64,000 nt of DNA, from positions 2,108,001-2,172,000 of the forward strand of contig NZ_JAPDRJ010000001.1 in the NCBI RefSeq assembly GCF_040706535.1. Direction: 5' to 3'. Shown here one piece after another: positions 1 to 8,859 of the stretch. Source of the DNA: Lentisalinibacter orientalis. Lineage in GTDB: Bacteria > Pseudomonadota > Gammaproteobacteria > Steroidobacterales > Woeseiaceae. The stretch's first letter is position 1. Each line of letters opens with the position of its first letter. The notes under the pieces are model-generated. The model was not told where the DNA came from. It ran no database searches and was given only the letters and a program-made list of their open reading frames with translations. A program made the position numbers and the translations under genes.

Positions 1-2060
1 TGGTCGCTTTCGTCGATGATGTCGCCATCCCGATCCAGGACGGCGGTGGCACCCGTCTCCTCCGTGCCGTCGGCAGCCGCCGCGCGCGCCTCCGCGGCCC
101 TTGTCGAGGCAATGGTCTCGGCAATGGTCTCGGCAATGCTCTCGTCGATCTCGTCGCCGTGGCTGGAGATCTCCTGGTCCAGCGCGATGGCGGCGTCGGC
201 GAGCTGCTTCGCCAGCCGCTGGGTAGCGGTGAATTCCTGCTCGTAGTCTTCCTCGAGCATCTCCAGGTCGGCCACCGTAGCCAGGGTGCCGGTGTCCTCG
301 GCCTTGCCGCTGCCGTTCTGCCCGGCGTCGGCGTCCGCGGCCAGCTCGGCGCCGGTATCGACCTCCATGATCATGCTCTCGTCGATGCGCTCGTCGGGCG
401 GCAGCACGGCGGCGCCGTCCGTCTCCTCCACGGTCTCGCTGTCGTCGAAATCCGGGAAGTTCATGCGGGCGACGGCCAGTTGCTGCTCGGTGATGACGTC
501 GTCCGACAGGTCGTCCATTGCCTCGCCGCCGGCAAAGCCGTCTTCCTCGTCGCCGAAATCGAGATCGAGGGACTTCAGCTTCGAATGGGCGGCGTCGGAC
601 CACTCCTCTTCGGAGACGATCACGTCCGGCTCCTCCCGCTCGAAGACCGGCGTGGCGATCACGTCGGTATCTCCGCCGTCGGCTGCGGCGCCGTTGCTGC
701 GGTCGGCCACGGCGGCAGCGCCGGCCGCCGGCACGCCCCTGCGTGCGGCCGCAGGCGTCGGCGCGCGGCGGAAGAACTCACGCAGGCTGGAACGGAAGAT
801 CACGAGTCCGAGCAGCAGGCCGATGCCGGCGCCGAAGAGGGCGGCGAACAGCGGGCTCACGGAGGAGCGCGTCGCGGGATCGGCGTCCGCGATACGGGGC
901 GCCGGACCGGCGGGCGTCTGCACCAGGCCGTCGTCACCGATGGAGGCATCGTCTGCGGCCTCGGATTTGAACGGACTCGGCGGTTCCGCGGCCATCTCGT
1001 TCATGGCCTGGCGCACGGCAGGTCGTATCCGATCTGCCGACGAGGCCGACGAGGCCGACGAGGCCGAGGTGGTCGACGGGACGGAAACGGCCGGTGTGGT
1101 TGCGGCGGGTGCCGCCGCTGCCGCGCTCGCGCCGGCCCCGGCCGTTGGGGCAGAAAGGCCGGGCTCGCCGGCCGCCGCGGATGGATCGACGGGCGGTGCG
1201 GCCGGCATCGGTGCCATGGCGGCAGCAGCCGTCGTCGCAGCGGCTGCGGCTGCCGGTTCGGCGCCCGCCGTCCTCGCGTCCGTCGCCGGGATCTCGAGCA
1301 CGCTGCCGGCCCGCAGCAGGTTCATGTCGCCGTCGATGAAGGCCTCCGGGTTGGCCGCGAAGATGCGTTCGGCGGTCGCCCAGATGCCGCCGGGGCGGTC
1401 GGTGACCCGCTGGGCGATCGTCGAGAGCGTGTCGCCGACCCGTACCCGATATTCACTGCCGGGGCTGAGCGGCTCCGCGGGTGCCGGCGCGGTCGCCCGG
1501 CTGTCGCGCCCGCCGGCGGGCGTCGCCGGCAGCACGGCCGCCGGGTCCGCCGGCGCGCGCCGCGGTGCCGGCACGGGCGCGGGCTCCGCGCCGACCGGCG
1601 CGAGACCGGGCGGATCGATGATCAGCGTGTAGGAGCGGATGATGAACGGGGTCGAGGCGCAGTCCACCTTGAGGTTCATGCCCAGCAGCGGTTCGCGGAT
1701 GCCGCGGTCGCTGCGGATCACCAGGCGGTTGCCGGCGGTGGAGCTCACCCGGCCTGCCGTCAGCGCCGGCAGTCCCGTCGGATCGCCGCGCACGAGACTC
1801 ACGCAGTCAGCCGTGAGCCGTTCGTTGCCCCACGTGGCGTAGGGGACGACCACCTCCAGCGGCTGGCCGAGGCCGGAGCGCACGACCGGCTCGCCCAGTT
1901 CCAGCGCGGCGGCGGGCCCGCCGGCCAGCAGCGCGCAGACACAGCTGGCTACCAGGGTCGATCGTGGCGTCGATGGTGAGATTGACCGCGGGGTGGACCG
2001 GTATGGGGGGCCCGCCCGGTCGACGGCCGTACCGGTCGCCTGCTTGGTTTCGTCGTTCAT
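1..2060 (-). CDS. FimV-like LysM membrane protein, C-terminus beyond window
   Basis: Read leftward from an ATG at 2058-2060; the frame stays open to the window edge, so the C-terminus is missing. An unusual N-terminal stretch of about 35 residues precedes a hydrophobic signal segment ending near AAA (residues 50-52), followed by LELGEP, resembling the start of the mature FimV N-terminal domain. A LysM domain follows (about residues 200-260, with GDTLSTIAQRV and a closing LEIPA), then a long Ala/Pro-rich linker, one membrane segment (FAALFGAGIGLLLGLVIF) and an acidic cytoplasmic tail. This layout is that of FimV/HubP polar organisers that bind peptidoglycan outside and recruit polar or pilus proteins inside. 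A second, fuller FimV lies at 12.1 kb. The neighbour at 2.2-4.3 kb is FimX-like, supporting a pilus or polarity role. The exact start is uncertain because of the long pre-signal extension. Confidence 0.8.
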   Translation of the reverse strand, partial: MNDETKQATGTAVDRAGPPYRSTPRSISPSTPRSTLVASCVCALLAGGPAAALELGEPVVRSGLGQPLEVVVPYATWGNERLTADCVSLVRGDPTGLPALTAGRVSSTAGNRLVIRSDRGIREPLLGMNLKVDCASTPFIIRSYTLIIDPPGLAPVGAEPAPVPAPRRAPADPAAVLPATPAGGRDSRATAPAPAEPLSPGSEYRVRVGDTLSTIAQRVTDRPGGIWATAERIFAANPEAFIDGDMNLLRAGSVLEIPATDARTAGAEPAAAAAATTAAAAMAPMPAAPPVDPSAAAGEPGLSAPTAGAGASAAAAAPAATTPAVSVPSTTSASSASSASSADRIRPAVRQAMNEMAAEPPSPFKSEAADDASIGDDGLVQTPAGPAPRIADADPATRSSVSPLFAALFGAGIGLLLGLVIFRSSLREFFRRAPTPAAARRGVPAAGAAAVADRSNGAAADGGDTDVIATPVFEREEPDVIVSEEEWSDAAHSKLKSLDLDFGDEEDGFAGGEAMDDLSDDVITEQQLAVARMNFPDFDDSETVEETDGAAVLPPDERIDESMIMEVDTGAELAADADAGQNGSGKAEDTGTLATVADLEMLEEDYEQEFTATQRLAKQLADAAIALDQEISSHGDEIDESIAETIAETIASTRAAEARAAAADGTEETGATAVLDRDGDIIDESD
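108..143. repeat. 12-bp tandem repeat, 3 units, inside the FimV-like gene
   Basis: Three adjacent copies of GGCAATGGTCTC (the last with one change). They lie in frame in the acidic tail of the FimV-like gene and encode repeated ETIA. This is one of five dodecamer arrays in the window. Confidence 0.8.
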
Positions 2061-2172
2061 CGGCGGCGATATCCTCGTTCGCTGTGGGCCCGCGATGCGC
2101 GGTTCGCGGGTGAGTGTCGCAGGAGCATCGCCGCTCGCGCGCTGGCGCACCATGAAACCCGTCATAATTTCG

Positions 2173-2197
2173 GAAAAAAGCGGGACCGGACGTCCCG
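2173..2197 (-). terminator. Rho-independent terminator of the fimX-like gene
   Basis: On the minus strand CGGGAC-GTCCG-GTCCCG forms a 6-bp GC stem followed directly by CTTTTTT. It lies 44 bases after the stop codon of the FimX-like gene and upstream of the FimV-like gene, so the two leftward genes are probably separate transcripts. Confidence 0.7.
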
Positions 2198-2240
2198 TAT
2201 GCGGACAGAGTGTGAACCGGGTCACACGGGAGGGACGTCC

Positions 2241-4295
2241 TCAGGCGGTCTCCTGCAGCACCACCTCGGGTTCGTGCACGTAGTAGCCCTGCATGTAGGA
2301 GATGCCGAGCTGCCAGAGCACCGCCATGGTGTTGGCGTCCTCCACCCGTTCCGCGATGGTGCGGGCGCCGACGGCGCGGGAGCGCTCCACCAAGGTCTGC
2401 ACCTGGCGCTGCAGGGCTTCATCCCGGGCCAGCGACTGGATCAGCGAGCCGTCGATCTTGACGTAATCCGGCTTCAGTTTCTCCACCGTCCGCAGCGAGC
2501 GCTCGCCCGTGCCGACGTGTTCGAGGGCGAAGTTCGCGCCCAGGCTGCGCAGCGTGTGCGCGAGCACGGAGAACTGGTGCAGGTAGCGGATGGCGTCCTC
2601 TTCGGCCAGCTGAAAGCAGAACTGGACGGGCTCGGCGCCGAAGGCGCTGAACTGCTCGCGCAGCCAGTCCGGCAGGGTCTCGTCCACGATCGAATGCCGG
2701 GACAGGCGCACGAACAGCTTGCCCGCTTTGGTGGAGGCAGCCAGCTGACAGGAGGCGCCGATCACCCAGCGGTCGATCACCTGCATGAGATTGTTGCGCT
2801 CGGCGGCTGGCAGGAACTCTGACGGCAGCACCTTGTTGCCCTGCTCGTCCAGCATGCGGATGAGGATGTCGAACATGCCCTGCTGCTCGCCGTCCAGGCT
2901 CGCGATGGGCAGCTGCAGCAGCCGGAAGCGGTTCTCCATCAGCGCCGATTTCAGGTGCCGCACCCAGATGGCATCGTTGCGCCGCATGCGGGTGTCGGTC
3001 TCCGCGGTCTCGTTCATCAGCACCGTCCCGCCGCCGGCATCCCGGCCGTGGGCATGGGCCTCCGCGGCACTCGCGATCAGCGGGCCGGATTCCCGGATCA
3101 TGCCCGTGGCGGCACACAGGCCGATGGTGCAGGTGAGGCCGACGGCGCCGTCTTCCGCCGAGAAGCGGTGCGCCTTGATCTTCTCCAGCAGACGCTCGCC
3201 CCAGCGCTCCGCGTCCCGCTCCGAACCGCGTTCCAGCAGCGCGAGGAATGACGTGCCCTCGAAACGGCCCGCCAGCTCGTCCTCGCCCAGTTCCTCGCGC
3301 AGCAGGGCTGCGAACTCGGCCAGCACGTCCTCGGAGCGGAAGATGCCCACCTTGGACTGCACGTCGCCGAAGCGGTCCGGCTTCACCCAGGCCAGCACGC
3401 GCACGCCGGACTCCATGGGCACGGCCAGGCGGGCGTCCAGCGCGTCCACGAAGTGTTTGCGGGCGAGCAGGCCGGTGCTGGGGTCGGCGGTGAGGGCCCG
3501 GTGCACCATCTCGCCGGTCTCGCCGCCTTCCGGCGCCGACGGTGCGATGGAGACCCGGATGGCGGGCTCGCCGTCGTGCTCCGTCTTCTTCAGTTCGAGC
3601 TCGACCGCCAGATCGGTCTCGTCGCCGGTCACTGCGCGGGCCTGCAGGACGTCGTCCTTCCACTTGTCCTTGTCCGCCGCCACCAGCGCGCCCTTCAGCG
3701 GACCCTGGGAGGCGGGGGCGAAGCTGTCCATCAGCGGCATGCCCACCAGGGCGCTGGCGTCGGCGGCGCCGAAGAGCTCGAGCCAGGCCGGGTTCACGTC
3801 GACGATGATGCCTTCCTGCACGTAAGCAATCGCATCCGCCGACTGGTTCATGTAGGCGCGCAGCTGGCGCTTGTATTCGGTGGCCGTCTCCAGGGTGGCA
3901 TTGAGCGCGCGCTCCATGCGGTGGTTCCTGAGTTCGCGCTCCAGCACGGCCTGCAGGCGATGGCGCTGGTCGAACGAGACGAGGTCCCGCGCACCCGCCT
4001 GCATGGCGGCGGCGATTGCATCCTCGTCCACCACCCGGCCGATCAGTACCAGCGGCGTCTCCGGGGCATAGCGGTCGCGCAGGCGGGCCACGCCGGTGAC
4101 CTCGGCGATCTGATCGTCGAGCACCTGCAGGATCAGCTCCAGGTCGTCGGCGAGGGCCTCCTCCAGCTGCTCCGTGCTGCGCACCCAGACGCAATGGGCG
4201 GGGTGGCCCGCGTCGCGCAGCGCGCTGTTCACGCGTTCGACGTTGTCCTGGGTGGCGGTGAGGACCGCCAGTGGTACGCCTGTCTTCTGGGTCAA
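2241..4295 (-). CDS. fimX: FimX-like degenerate GGDEF/EAL c-di-GMP effector
   Basis: 684 residues, against roughly 690 for Pseudomonas FimX. Domains in order: a receiver-like N-terminus (about 1-130), PAS (about 145-255), a degenerate GGDEF domain (about 265-435, with RFEGTSF where GGDEF should be) and a degenerate EAL domain (about 445-680, with FDIL instead of EAL and EHVGTG instead of the DDFGTG loop). Both enzymatic signatures are lost, so it is predicted not to make or cleave c-di-GMP but to bind it through the EAL fold, as FimX does when it controls type IV pilus assembly and twitching. The receiver-like domain lacks a clear phosphorylation pocket. It is followed by its own terminator and by a FimV-like gene. 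The FimX assignment rests on architecture, length and degeneracy; another inactive GGDEF/EAL protein is possible. Confidence 0.8.
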   Translation of the reverse strand: MTQKTGVPLAVLTATQDNVERVNSALRDAGHPAHCVWVRSTEQLEEALADDLELILQVLDDQIAEVTGVARLRDRYAPETPLVLIGRVVDEDAIAAAMQAGARDLVSFDQRHRLQAVLERELRNHRMERALNATLETATEYKRQLRAYMNQSADAIAYVQEGIIVDVNPAWLELFGAADASALVGMPLMDSFAPASQGPLKGALVAADKDKWKDDVLQARAVTGDETDLAVELELKKTEHDGEPAIRVSIAPSAPEGGETGEMVHRALTADPSTGLLARKHFVDALDARLAVPMESGVRVLAWVKPDRFGDVQSKVGIFRSEDVLAEFAALLREELGEDELAGRFEGTSFLALLERGSERDAERWGERLLEKIKAHRFSAEDGAVGLTCTIGLCAATGMIRESGPLIASAAEAHAHGRDAGGGTVLMNETAETDTRMRRNDAIWVRHLKSALMENRFRLLQLPIASLDGEQQGMFDILIRMLDEQGNKVLPSEFLPAAERNNLMQVIDRWVIGASCQLAASTKAGKLFVRLSRHSIVDETLPDWLREQFSAFGAEPVQFCFQLAEEDAIRYLHQFSVLAHTLRSLGANFALEHVGTGERSLRTVEKLKPDYVKIDGSLIQSLARDEALQRQVQTLVERSRAVGARTIAERVEDANTMAVLWQLGISYMQGYYVHEPEVVLQETA

Positions 4296-4582
4296 CCTGG
4301 AGGGCTCCGGTTACGGCTCTGCGGCGGCCGTGCAAGGCGTCGGGGGTGTGTCTTTACCCGAGATATTCAATCGACAGTCAGGGGCCGCCCTAGTCCGGCC
4401 GGATACTACATCAGCGTTTGCGCCGGTTGTTTTCCGCGTCGCAAAAACGTGACACAGATCATGCCGCGGCCGCGGCGGCCGCGGCCGGATCGACAGCGGC
4501 GGCGCCTTACGCGGGGTGCATCCGTCGCGGTATCATGGCGGGATCGAGCACACTCCTCGCAGGACAAGATGGCGACGACCTA

Positions 4583-5152
4583 ATGGCAACATACAGCACC
4601 AACGAATTCCGCTCCGGCCTGAAGATCATCCTCGACGGCGATCCCTGCAACATCGTCGAGAACGAGTTCGTGAAGCCGGGCAAGGGTCAGGCGTTCAACC
4701 GGGTGAAGATCCGCAACCTGAAGACGGGGCGGGTCGTGGACAAGACCTTCAAGTCCGGTGACAGCGTGGAGGCCGCCGACGTGATGGAGACCGAGATGCA
4801 GTATCTCTACAGCGACGGCGAGTTCTGGCACTTCATGGTGCCCGATACCTTCGAACAGTACGCGGCGGACGAGAATGCCATCGCCGAGGCGCGCCAGTGG
4901 CTGAAGGAGCAGGACACCTGCGTGGTGACCCTGTGGAATAACTCCCCGCTGGCCGTCGCGCCGCCGAATTTCGTCGAGCTGGAGATCACCGAGACGGACC
5001 CGGGCATCCGCGGCGACACCGCCCAGGGCGGCGTGAAGCCGGCGAAACTGGAGACGGGCGCCACAGTGCGCGTGCCGCTGTTCCTGGAGCGGGGCGACGT
5101 CATCCGCGTCGACACGCGCTCCGGCGAGTACGTCTCGCGCGTGAAGGACTAG
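4583..5152 (+). CDS. efp: Elongation factor P
   Basis: 189 residues beginning MATYSTNEFRSGLKI, the normal start of bacterial EF-P; an upstream in-frame extension is rejected because it is not EF-P-like. EF-P enters the ribosomal E site and relieves stalling at consecutive prolines. Lys34 lies in KPGKGQAF, the site of beta-lysylation in EpmA-dependent EF-P. All three beta-barrel domains are present, ending in GEYVSRVKD. The modifying enzyme EpmA is encoded about 500 bases downstream on the opposite strand. EpmB, the lysine 2,3-aminomutase often found nearby, is not in this window. The 287-base gap to the divergent fimX-like gene must hold promoters for both; I could not identify them. Confidence 0.97.
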   Translation: MATYSTNEFRSGLKIILDGDPCNIVENEFVKPGKGQAFNRVKIRNLKTGRVVDKTFKSGDSVEAADVMETEMQYLYSDGEFWHFMVPDTFEQYAADENAIAEARQWLKEQDTCVVTLWNNSPLAVAPPNFVELEITETDPGIRGDTAQGGVKPAKLETGATVRVPLFLERGDVIRVDTRSGEYVSRVKD

Positions 5153-5196
5153 TATCCTGGCGCCAGGCAACCACGAGGCCGCGGCGAGCCGTCGCC

Positions 5197-5679
5197 CTAC
5201 AGCGAGTGAGCCGCCTGCCCCAGGTGCGCGGTGAGCAGCGCGGCGGCCGCTTCCAGGCGCGCGACGTCGTCGCGGGCGAAGCGGCCGGGCTCAGGGCTGT
5301 CGACGTCCAACACGCCATAGACCTCGCCGTCGCGGATGAGCGGCACGACCACCTCGGAACGTGAATCCGGGTCGCAGGCGATGTGGCCCTCGAAGGCGTG
5401 CACGTCCGCCACGCACAGCGTCTCGCGCCGCTCCGCGGCAGTGCCGCACACGCCGCGGCCGAGCGGGATGCGCACGCAGGCGGGCTTGCCCTGGAACGGG
5501 CCGAGCACCAGCTCGTCGCCGCGGCGGATGTAGAGCCCGAGCCAGTTGACCCGCGGCATGCGCTCGTAGAGCGCCGCGACGAAGTTCGCGCAGGTGGCCA
5601 GCGGGTCGTGCTCGCCGGCCAGCAGCGCCCGCAGGGCCGTGATGAGATCGTCCTCGTCGGCAGTCGATGTGCGGCTCAT
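5197..5679 (-). CDS. msrC: Free methionine-(R)-sulfoxide reductase (GAF domain)
   Basis: 160-residue single GAF-domain protein. The block GPFQGKPACVRIP...GRGVCGTA...GHIACD keeps the three cysteines used in the fRMsr catalytic and disulfide relay, in the spacing known from the E. coli enzyme. It reduces free methionine-R-sulfoxide in the cytosol, relying on thioredoxin-type reductants. The ATG at 5677-5679 overlaps the epmA stop codon (ATGA), so it is probably translationally coupled and is the last gene of the leftward sco-pcuAC-psd-epmA-msrC group. Confidence 0.92.
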   Translation of the reverse strand: MSRTSTADEDDLITALRALLAGEHDPLATCANFVAALYERMPRVNWLGLYIRRGDELVLGPFQGKPACVRIPLGRGVCGTAAERRETLCVADVHAFEGHIACDPDSRSEVVVPLIRDGEVYGVLDVDSPEPGRFARDDVARLEAAAALLTAHLGQAAHSL

Positions 5680-6707
5680 GATTCCTGCTCCACGTCCTGA
5701 TCCGTGTCCTGCTCCGGCACGCCGTCCCGGTCCGGGTCGATGACCGGGAAGGGCTGCACCCGGCGGATGTCGTCGATGTCGGCTGCGGCCATCATCACCC
5801 GGTCGAAGCCCACCGCCACGCCGGCGGTCTCGGGCAGGCCGTGCGCCAGCGCCGCCAGCAGCGCCTCGTCCGGCAGCATGTCCGGCCGGCCCCGCGCGCG
5901 CCGGGCGGCGCGGTCCGCCTCGAAGCGGGCCCGCTGCTCGGCGGCATCGGTGAGTTCCACCCAGCCGTTCGCCAGTTCCCGGCCGTCGAGGAAGACCTCG
6001 AAACGCAGCGCGAGCCGCGGGTCGGCGGGGTCCAGGGCGGCGAGCGCCGCCTGGGCGGCCGGGTAGTGGGTGACGGCGGTAAGCGTCCCGGGGTCGGCGA
6101 GGGTGGGCGCGACCACGGTGCCCATGAGGAAGTCGAGCGCGGCATCCCGGTCGTCTGCCGCCGCGCCGGCTCCCGCGGCGGCCGCCGCGGCGAGCACGGC
6201 CTCGTCGCCGGCCTCCACCGGGTCGACGCCGGCAGCCTCGCGGAAAAGGTCCCGGTGTCGCCGCGCGACCGTGCGCAGCTCGCCCCGCGAGGGTCCGATC
6301 AGCGTCGCCAGCAGCGACAGGGTATCGGCGACCACGGCGTCCAGGTCCTGGCCGTGCCGGTACCACTCGATCATGGTGAACTCGGGCTGGTGGCGGCGGC
6401 CGTGTTCGCCGTCGCGGAAGACGTGGCAGATCTGGTAGATGTCCGGCGCGCCGGCGGCCAGCAGCCGCTTCATGGCGTACTCGGGCGAGGTGTGCAGGAA
6501 CCAGCGCCGGCCCGGCGTGGCCGCGAGTTCGGCGCGGACGCTCTCGATGTTGGCGTCCGTGACGCCCCGGGGCGTCAGCATCGGCGTGTCTACCTCGGTG
6601 AGGCCCCGTTCCGCGAACCACGCCCGGGCGGCCGACAGCAGGCGGGCCCGCAGGGCGAGCACCGGCCAGTCGGCGCCCGGCCGCCAGTGCGCCCCGTCCG
6701 CGCTCAC
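5676..6707 (-). CDS. epmA: EF-P--(R)-beta-lysine ligase EpmA (GenX/PoxA)
   Basis: 343 residues resembling the catalytic core of class II lysyl-tRNA synthetase without its anticodon-binding domain, which defines EpmA. The motif 2 region is FRDGEHGRRHQPEFTMIEWY and motif 3 is GVAVGFDRVMM. It activates beta-lysine and attaches it to Lys34 of EF-P, encoded close by on the other strand. The start codon overlaps the psd stop (ATGA) and the stop overlaps the msrC start. The middle (about residues 180-200) holds a low-complexity alanine run, and the C-terminus has a short acidic tail. The enzyme needs EpmB-derived beta-lysine; that gene must lie elsewhere. Confidence 0.95.
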   Translation of the reverse strand: MSADGAHWRPGADWPVLALRARLLSAARAWFAERGLTEVDTPMLTPRGVTDANIESVRAELAATPGRRWFLHTSPEYAMKRLLAAGAPDIYQICHVFRDGEHGRRHQPEFTMIEWYRHGQDLDAVVADTLSLLATLIGPSRGELRTVARRHRDLFREAAGVDPVEAGDEAVLAAAAAAGAGAAADDRDAALDFLMGTVVAPTLADPGTLTAVTHYPAAQAALAALDPADPRLALRFEVFLDGRELANGWVELTDAAEQRARFEADRAARRARGRPDMLPDEALLAALAHGLPETAGVAVGFDRVMMAAADIDDIRRVQPFPVIDPDRDGVPEQDTDQDVEQES

Positions 6708-7591
6708 GGTGCCGGGACGGTGAGGTTGCCCACCACCTGGCCCGTGCGCAGGCGGGTGCCCGGCACCAGGCCGGCCGAGAACTCCGCGGCGCCGGCAGGC
6801 AGCAGCAGGATCACGGTGGAGCCCATGTTGAACCAGCCCAGCTCGTCGCCGCGGGCGAGAGCCGGCGCATCCGCGTCGCCGCGCCAGTCCCGGCGGGTCG
6901 GGAAACGATTACCGGCCCGGTACTCCGGCTGCCACACGGTGCCGATGGTGCCCACGTTCAGCGCACCCACCAGCACCACCGCCATCGGCCCGCAGGCGGT
7001 GTCGAACACGGTGACGAGCCGCTCGTTGCGCACGAACAGGCGCGGGACGCCGGCCGCGGTGGCGGCGTTGACGCTGAACAGGCGGCCCGGGACGTGGGCG
7101 GTGCGGACGAGCCGGCCCGCCAGCGGCATGTGCACGCGGTGATAGTCGTAGGGCGCGAGATACACCGTGAGGAAGGCGCCGTCGGTGAAGGCACCGGCGA
7201 GTGCCGGGTCGCCGCCGAGGAGTTCCGTGGCATCGTAGTGCCAGCCCTTCACCTGCAGCAGGCGGCGCCCCTCCAGCTTTCCGGACTGGCTGATGACGCC
7301 GTCGCAGGGCGAGGCCAGGGCCCGGTCGTCCTCCGGCTGGGGGCGCAGCCCCGGCTTGAGGCGACGGGTGAAGAAGTCGTTGAAGTGCTCGTAGCCGTCG
7401 GGCACCGGCCGTTCGGCCTCCGAGGTGTCCACGCCGAACTGCCAGCAGAACCAGCGGATGGTGGCATTGCGGACGAGGCGGTTGCGGATACGGGTGAGGC
7501 GGTAGACGAGCCGGGTCAGGAGTTGCTGGGGCGTGACGTACTGCGCCAGCACGAACAGCCGGGGTCCGATGCCGAGGGAGGTGCCCGACAC
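6704..7591 (-). CDS. psd: Phosphatidylserine decarboxylase proenzyme
   Basis: 295 residues. Makes phosphatidylethanolamine from phosphatidylserine at the inner membrane. The proenzyme cleaves itself to form a pyruvoyl cofactor; the cleavage site is Gly257-Ser258 in MGST, a variant of the common LGST. The supporting catalytic Asp (SPCDGVISQSG) and His (YDYHRVHMPL) motifs are present. It is the third of five leftward genes; its stop overlaps the epmA start, and three bases separate it from the upstream pcuAC stop. Combination of psd with copper-delivery genes in one transcript is probably positional rather than functional. Confidence 0.96.
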   Translation of the reverse strand: MSGTSLGIGPRLFVLAQYVTPQQLLTRLVYRLTRIRNRLVRNATIRWFCWQFGVDTSEAERPVPDGYEHFNDFFTRRLKPGLRPQPEDDRALASPCDGVISQSGKLEGRRLLQVKGWHYDATELLGGDPALAGAFTDGAFLTVYLAPYDYHRVHMPLAGRLVRTAHVPGRLFSVNAATAAGVPRLFVRNERLVTVFDTACGPMAVVLVGALNVGTIGTVWQPEYRAGNRFPTRRDWRGDADAPALARGDELGWFNMGSTVILLLPAGAAEFSAGLVPGTRLRTGQVVGNLTVPAP

Positions 7592-7594
7592 GGG

Positions 7595-8047
7595 TCAGTC
7601 GGCGCCGCGGCGCACCGGCGCCTCGAAGGCCAGCACCCGGCCGTCCGCGAACGCGAGTTCCAAGGTCACGGTGCTGCCCGCGGCGGGCAGGCTGTCGGCG
7701 AACAGCATCAGGTGGCGGCCGCCGGGCGCAAACGCCGCGCTCTCGCCCGCCGGTATGGTCACGCCGTCCAGCCGGCGCATCCGCATGACGCCGTCGGCCA
7801 TCGTGGTCTCGTGGATCTCGGTCCGCGGGATGCCGGCGGCCGTCACTGCCTCGAGCACCAGGTCCTCGCCGCTGCCGTTCTCGAGGACGAAGTAGCCGGC
7901 GGTGGCGGAGGCGGTCGGCGGCACCGCCCGTATCCACGGATCCCGGACGGCGATGCCTCCGGTCGGCGAGTCCGGCTGACAAGCGGCCAGCATGCCCGTT
8001 CCGGCCAGCACGGCGAGCGCCGCGAGCAAGACCGCCGGCGAGCGCAT
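7595..8047 (-). CDS. PCu(A)C-type periplasmic copper chaperone, lipoprotein
   Basis: 150 residues. The signal peptide ends in a lipobox-like LAAC near residue 23, predicting a lipoprotein. The copper-binding pattern of the family is visible: His then Met in EIHETTMADGVMRM, and further on HLM in GGRHLMLF. PCu(A)C proteins hand Cu(I) to the CuA site of cytochrome oxidase or to Sco proteins. The adjoining upstream gene is a Sco1/SenC protein whose stop overlaps this start, matching the functional pairing known for the two families. Confidence 0.92.
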   Translation of the reverse strand: MRSPAVLLAALAVLAGTGMLAACQPDSPTGGIAVRDPWIRAVPPTASATAGYFVLENGSGEDLVLEAVTAAGIPRTEIHETTMADGVMRMRRLDGVTIPAGESAAFAPGGRHLMLFADSLPAAGSTVTLELAFADGRVLAFEAPVRRGAD

Positions 8048-8691
8048 CAGCCCGTGCCTCCGGGGGCGGCGGGTACCGCCCGGCCCTCGAGGATGGCGGC
8101 GAGGTCCCGCGCCATCGGCTCCACCCGGTGCGGCGTGCCGAAGACGGCGCGCAGCCGCGCGTCCGGCCCGATCAGCAGCACCGAGGCGCTGTGATCCACG
8201 GTGTAGGCCGAACGGTCCTCGTTCCAGACCTTCGCGCTGATGATGCCGAGTTCGCGGGTGAGCGCCTCGATGGCTTCCGGCGTGCCGGTGGCGCCCTGAA
8301 ACGCCGGGTCGAAGTAGCGCACGTAATCGGCGATCGTGCCCGGGTCGTCACGTTCCGGGTCCACGCTGGCGAACAGCACCCGGGGCACCGGGTCGCCCTC
8401 GCTCTCCAGCCGGCGTTTCACCGCCGCCAGGGTCTCGAGGGTGGCGGGGCAGATGTCCGGGCAGTGGGTGAAACCGAAGAACACCAGCGACCAGTCGCCC
8501 TCGAAATCGGCGCGGGTGAACGCGCTCGCGTCCTCGCGGACGAGTTCGAAGGCGGGCAGGGGGCGGCCGGGAGAGAGCAGGGTGGCGCTCTCCACCACGA
8601 CGTCCCGGGGCAGTACCAGGCCGCCGATGACGATCCCCGCCACCAGCGCGAGGGCGGCGGCGGGCAGGAGTATCGTGCTGGATCGGGTCAT
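8047..8691 (-). CDS. SCO1/SenC/PrrC-family copper metallochaperone
   Basis: 214 residues with an N-terminal membrane anchor (about 7-27) and a periplasmic thioredoxin-like fold. The copper ligands of Sco proteins are present: CPDIC (in FTHCPDICPATL) and a downstream His in YTVDHSAS. It is needed in assembly of the CuA centre of cytochrome c oxidase and may act as a thiol-disulfide reductase. First gene of the leftward group; the promoter presumably lies in the 168-base gap before divergent prmB, where I recognise no clear box. Confidence 0.93.
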   Translation of the reverse strand: MTRSSTILLPAAALALVAGIVIGGLVLPRDVVVESATLLSPGRPLPAFELVREDASAFTRADFEGDWSLVFFGFTHCPDICPATLETLAAVKRRLESEGDPVPRVLFASVDPERDDPGTIADYVRYFDPAFQGATGTPEAIEALTRELGIISAKVWNEDRSAYTVDHSASVLLIGPDARLRAVFGTPHRVEPMARDLAAILEGRAVPAAPGGTG

Positions 8692-8859
8692 GAAGAGAGG
8701 CTCGTCGCTGGGCGTGATGCAGGGGTTTGACGCTTGAATTCGTTCGGGGTTCGGTCGCGGATTCTACCGTGTTCCCGGTTCCGCTTCGCGTTATCATCGC
8801 GGGTTACCGGTCGTCACCCGAAACGCCCACGCGCCAGCCACGTTCCAGGTCCCCGTCAG

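Noticed and set aside
159..1979. Long forward open frame opposite the FimV-like gene
   Set aside because: The minus-strand reading has a signal peptide, LysM and membrane helix; the forward frame is a high-GC shadow.
4418..4582. Upstream extension of efp
   Set aside because: EF-P begins MATYSTNEF; the extension is low-complexity Ala-rich and unlike any EF-P.
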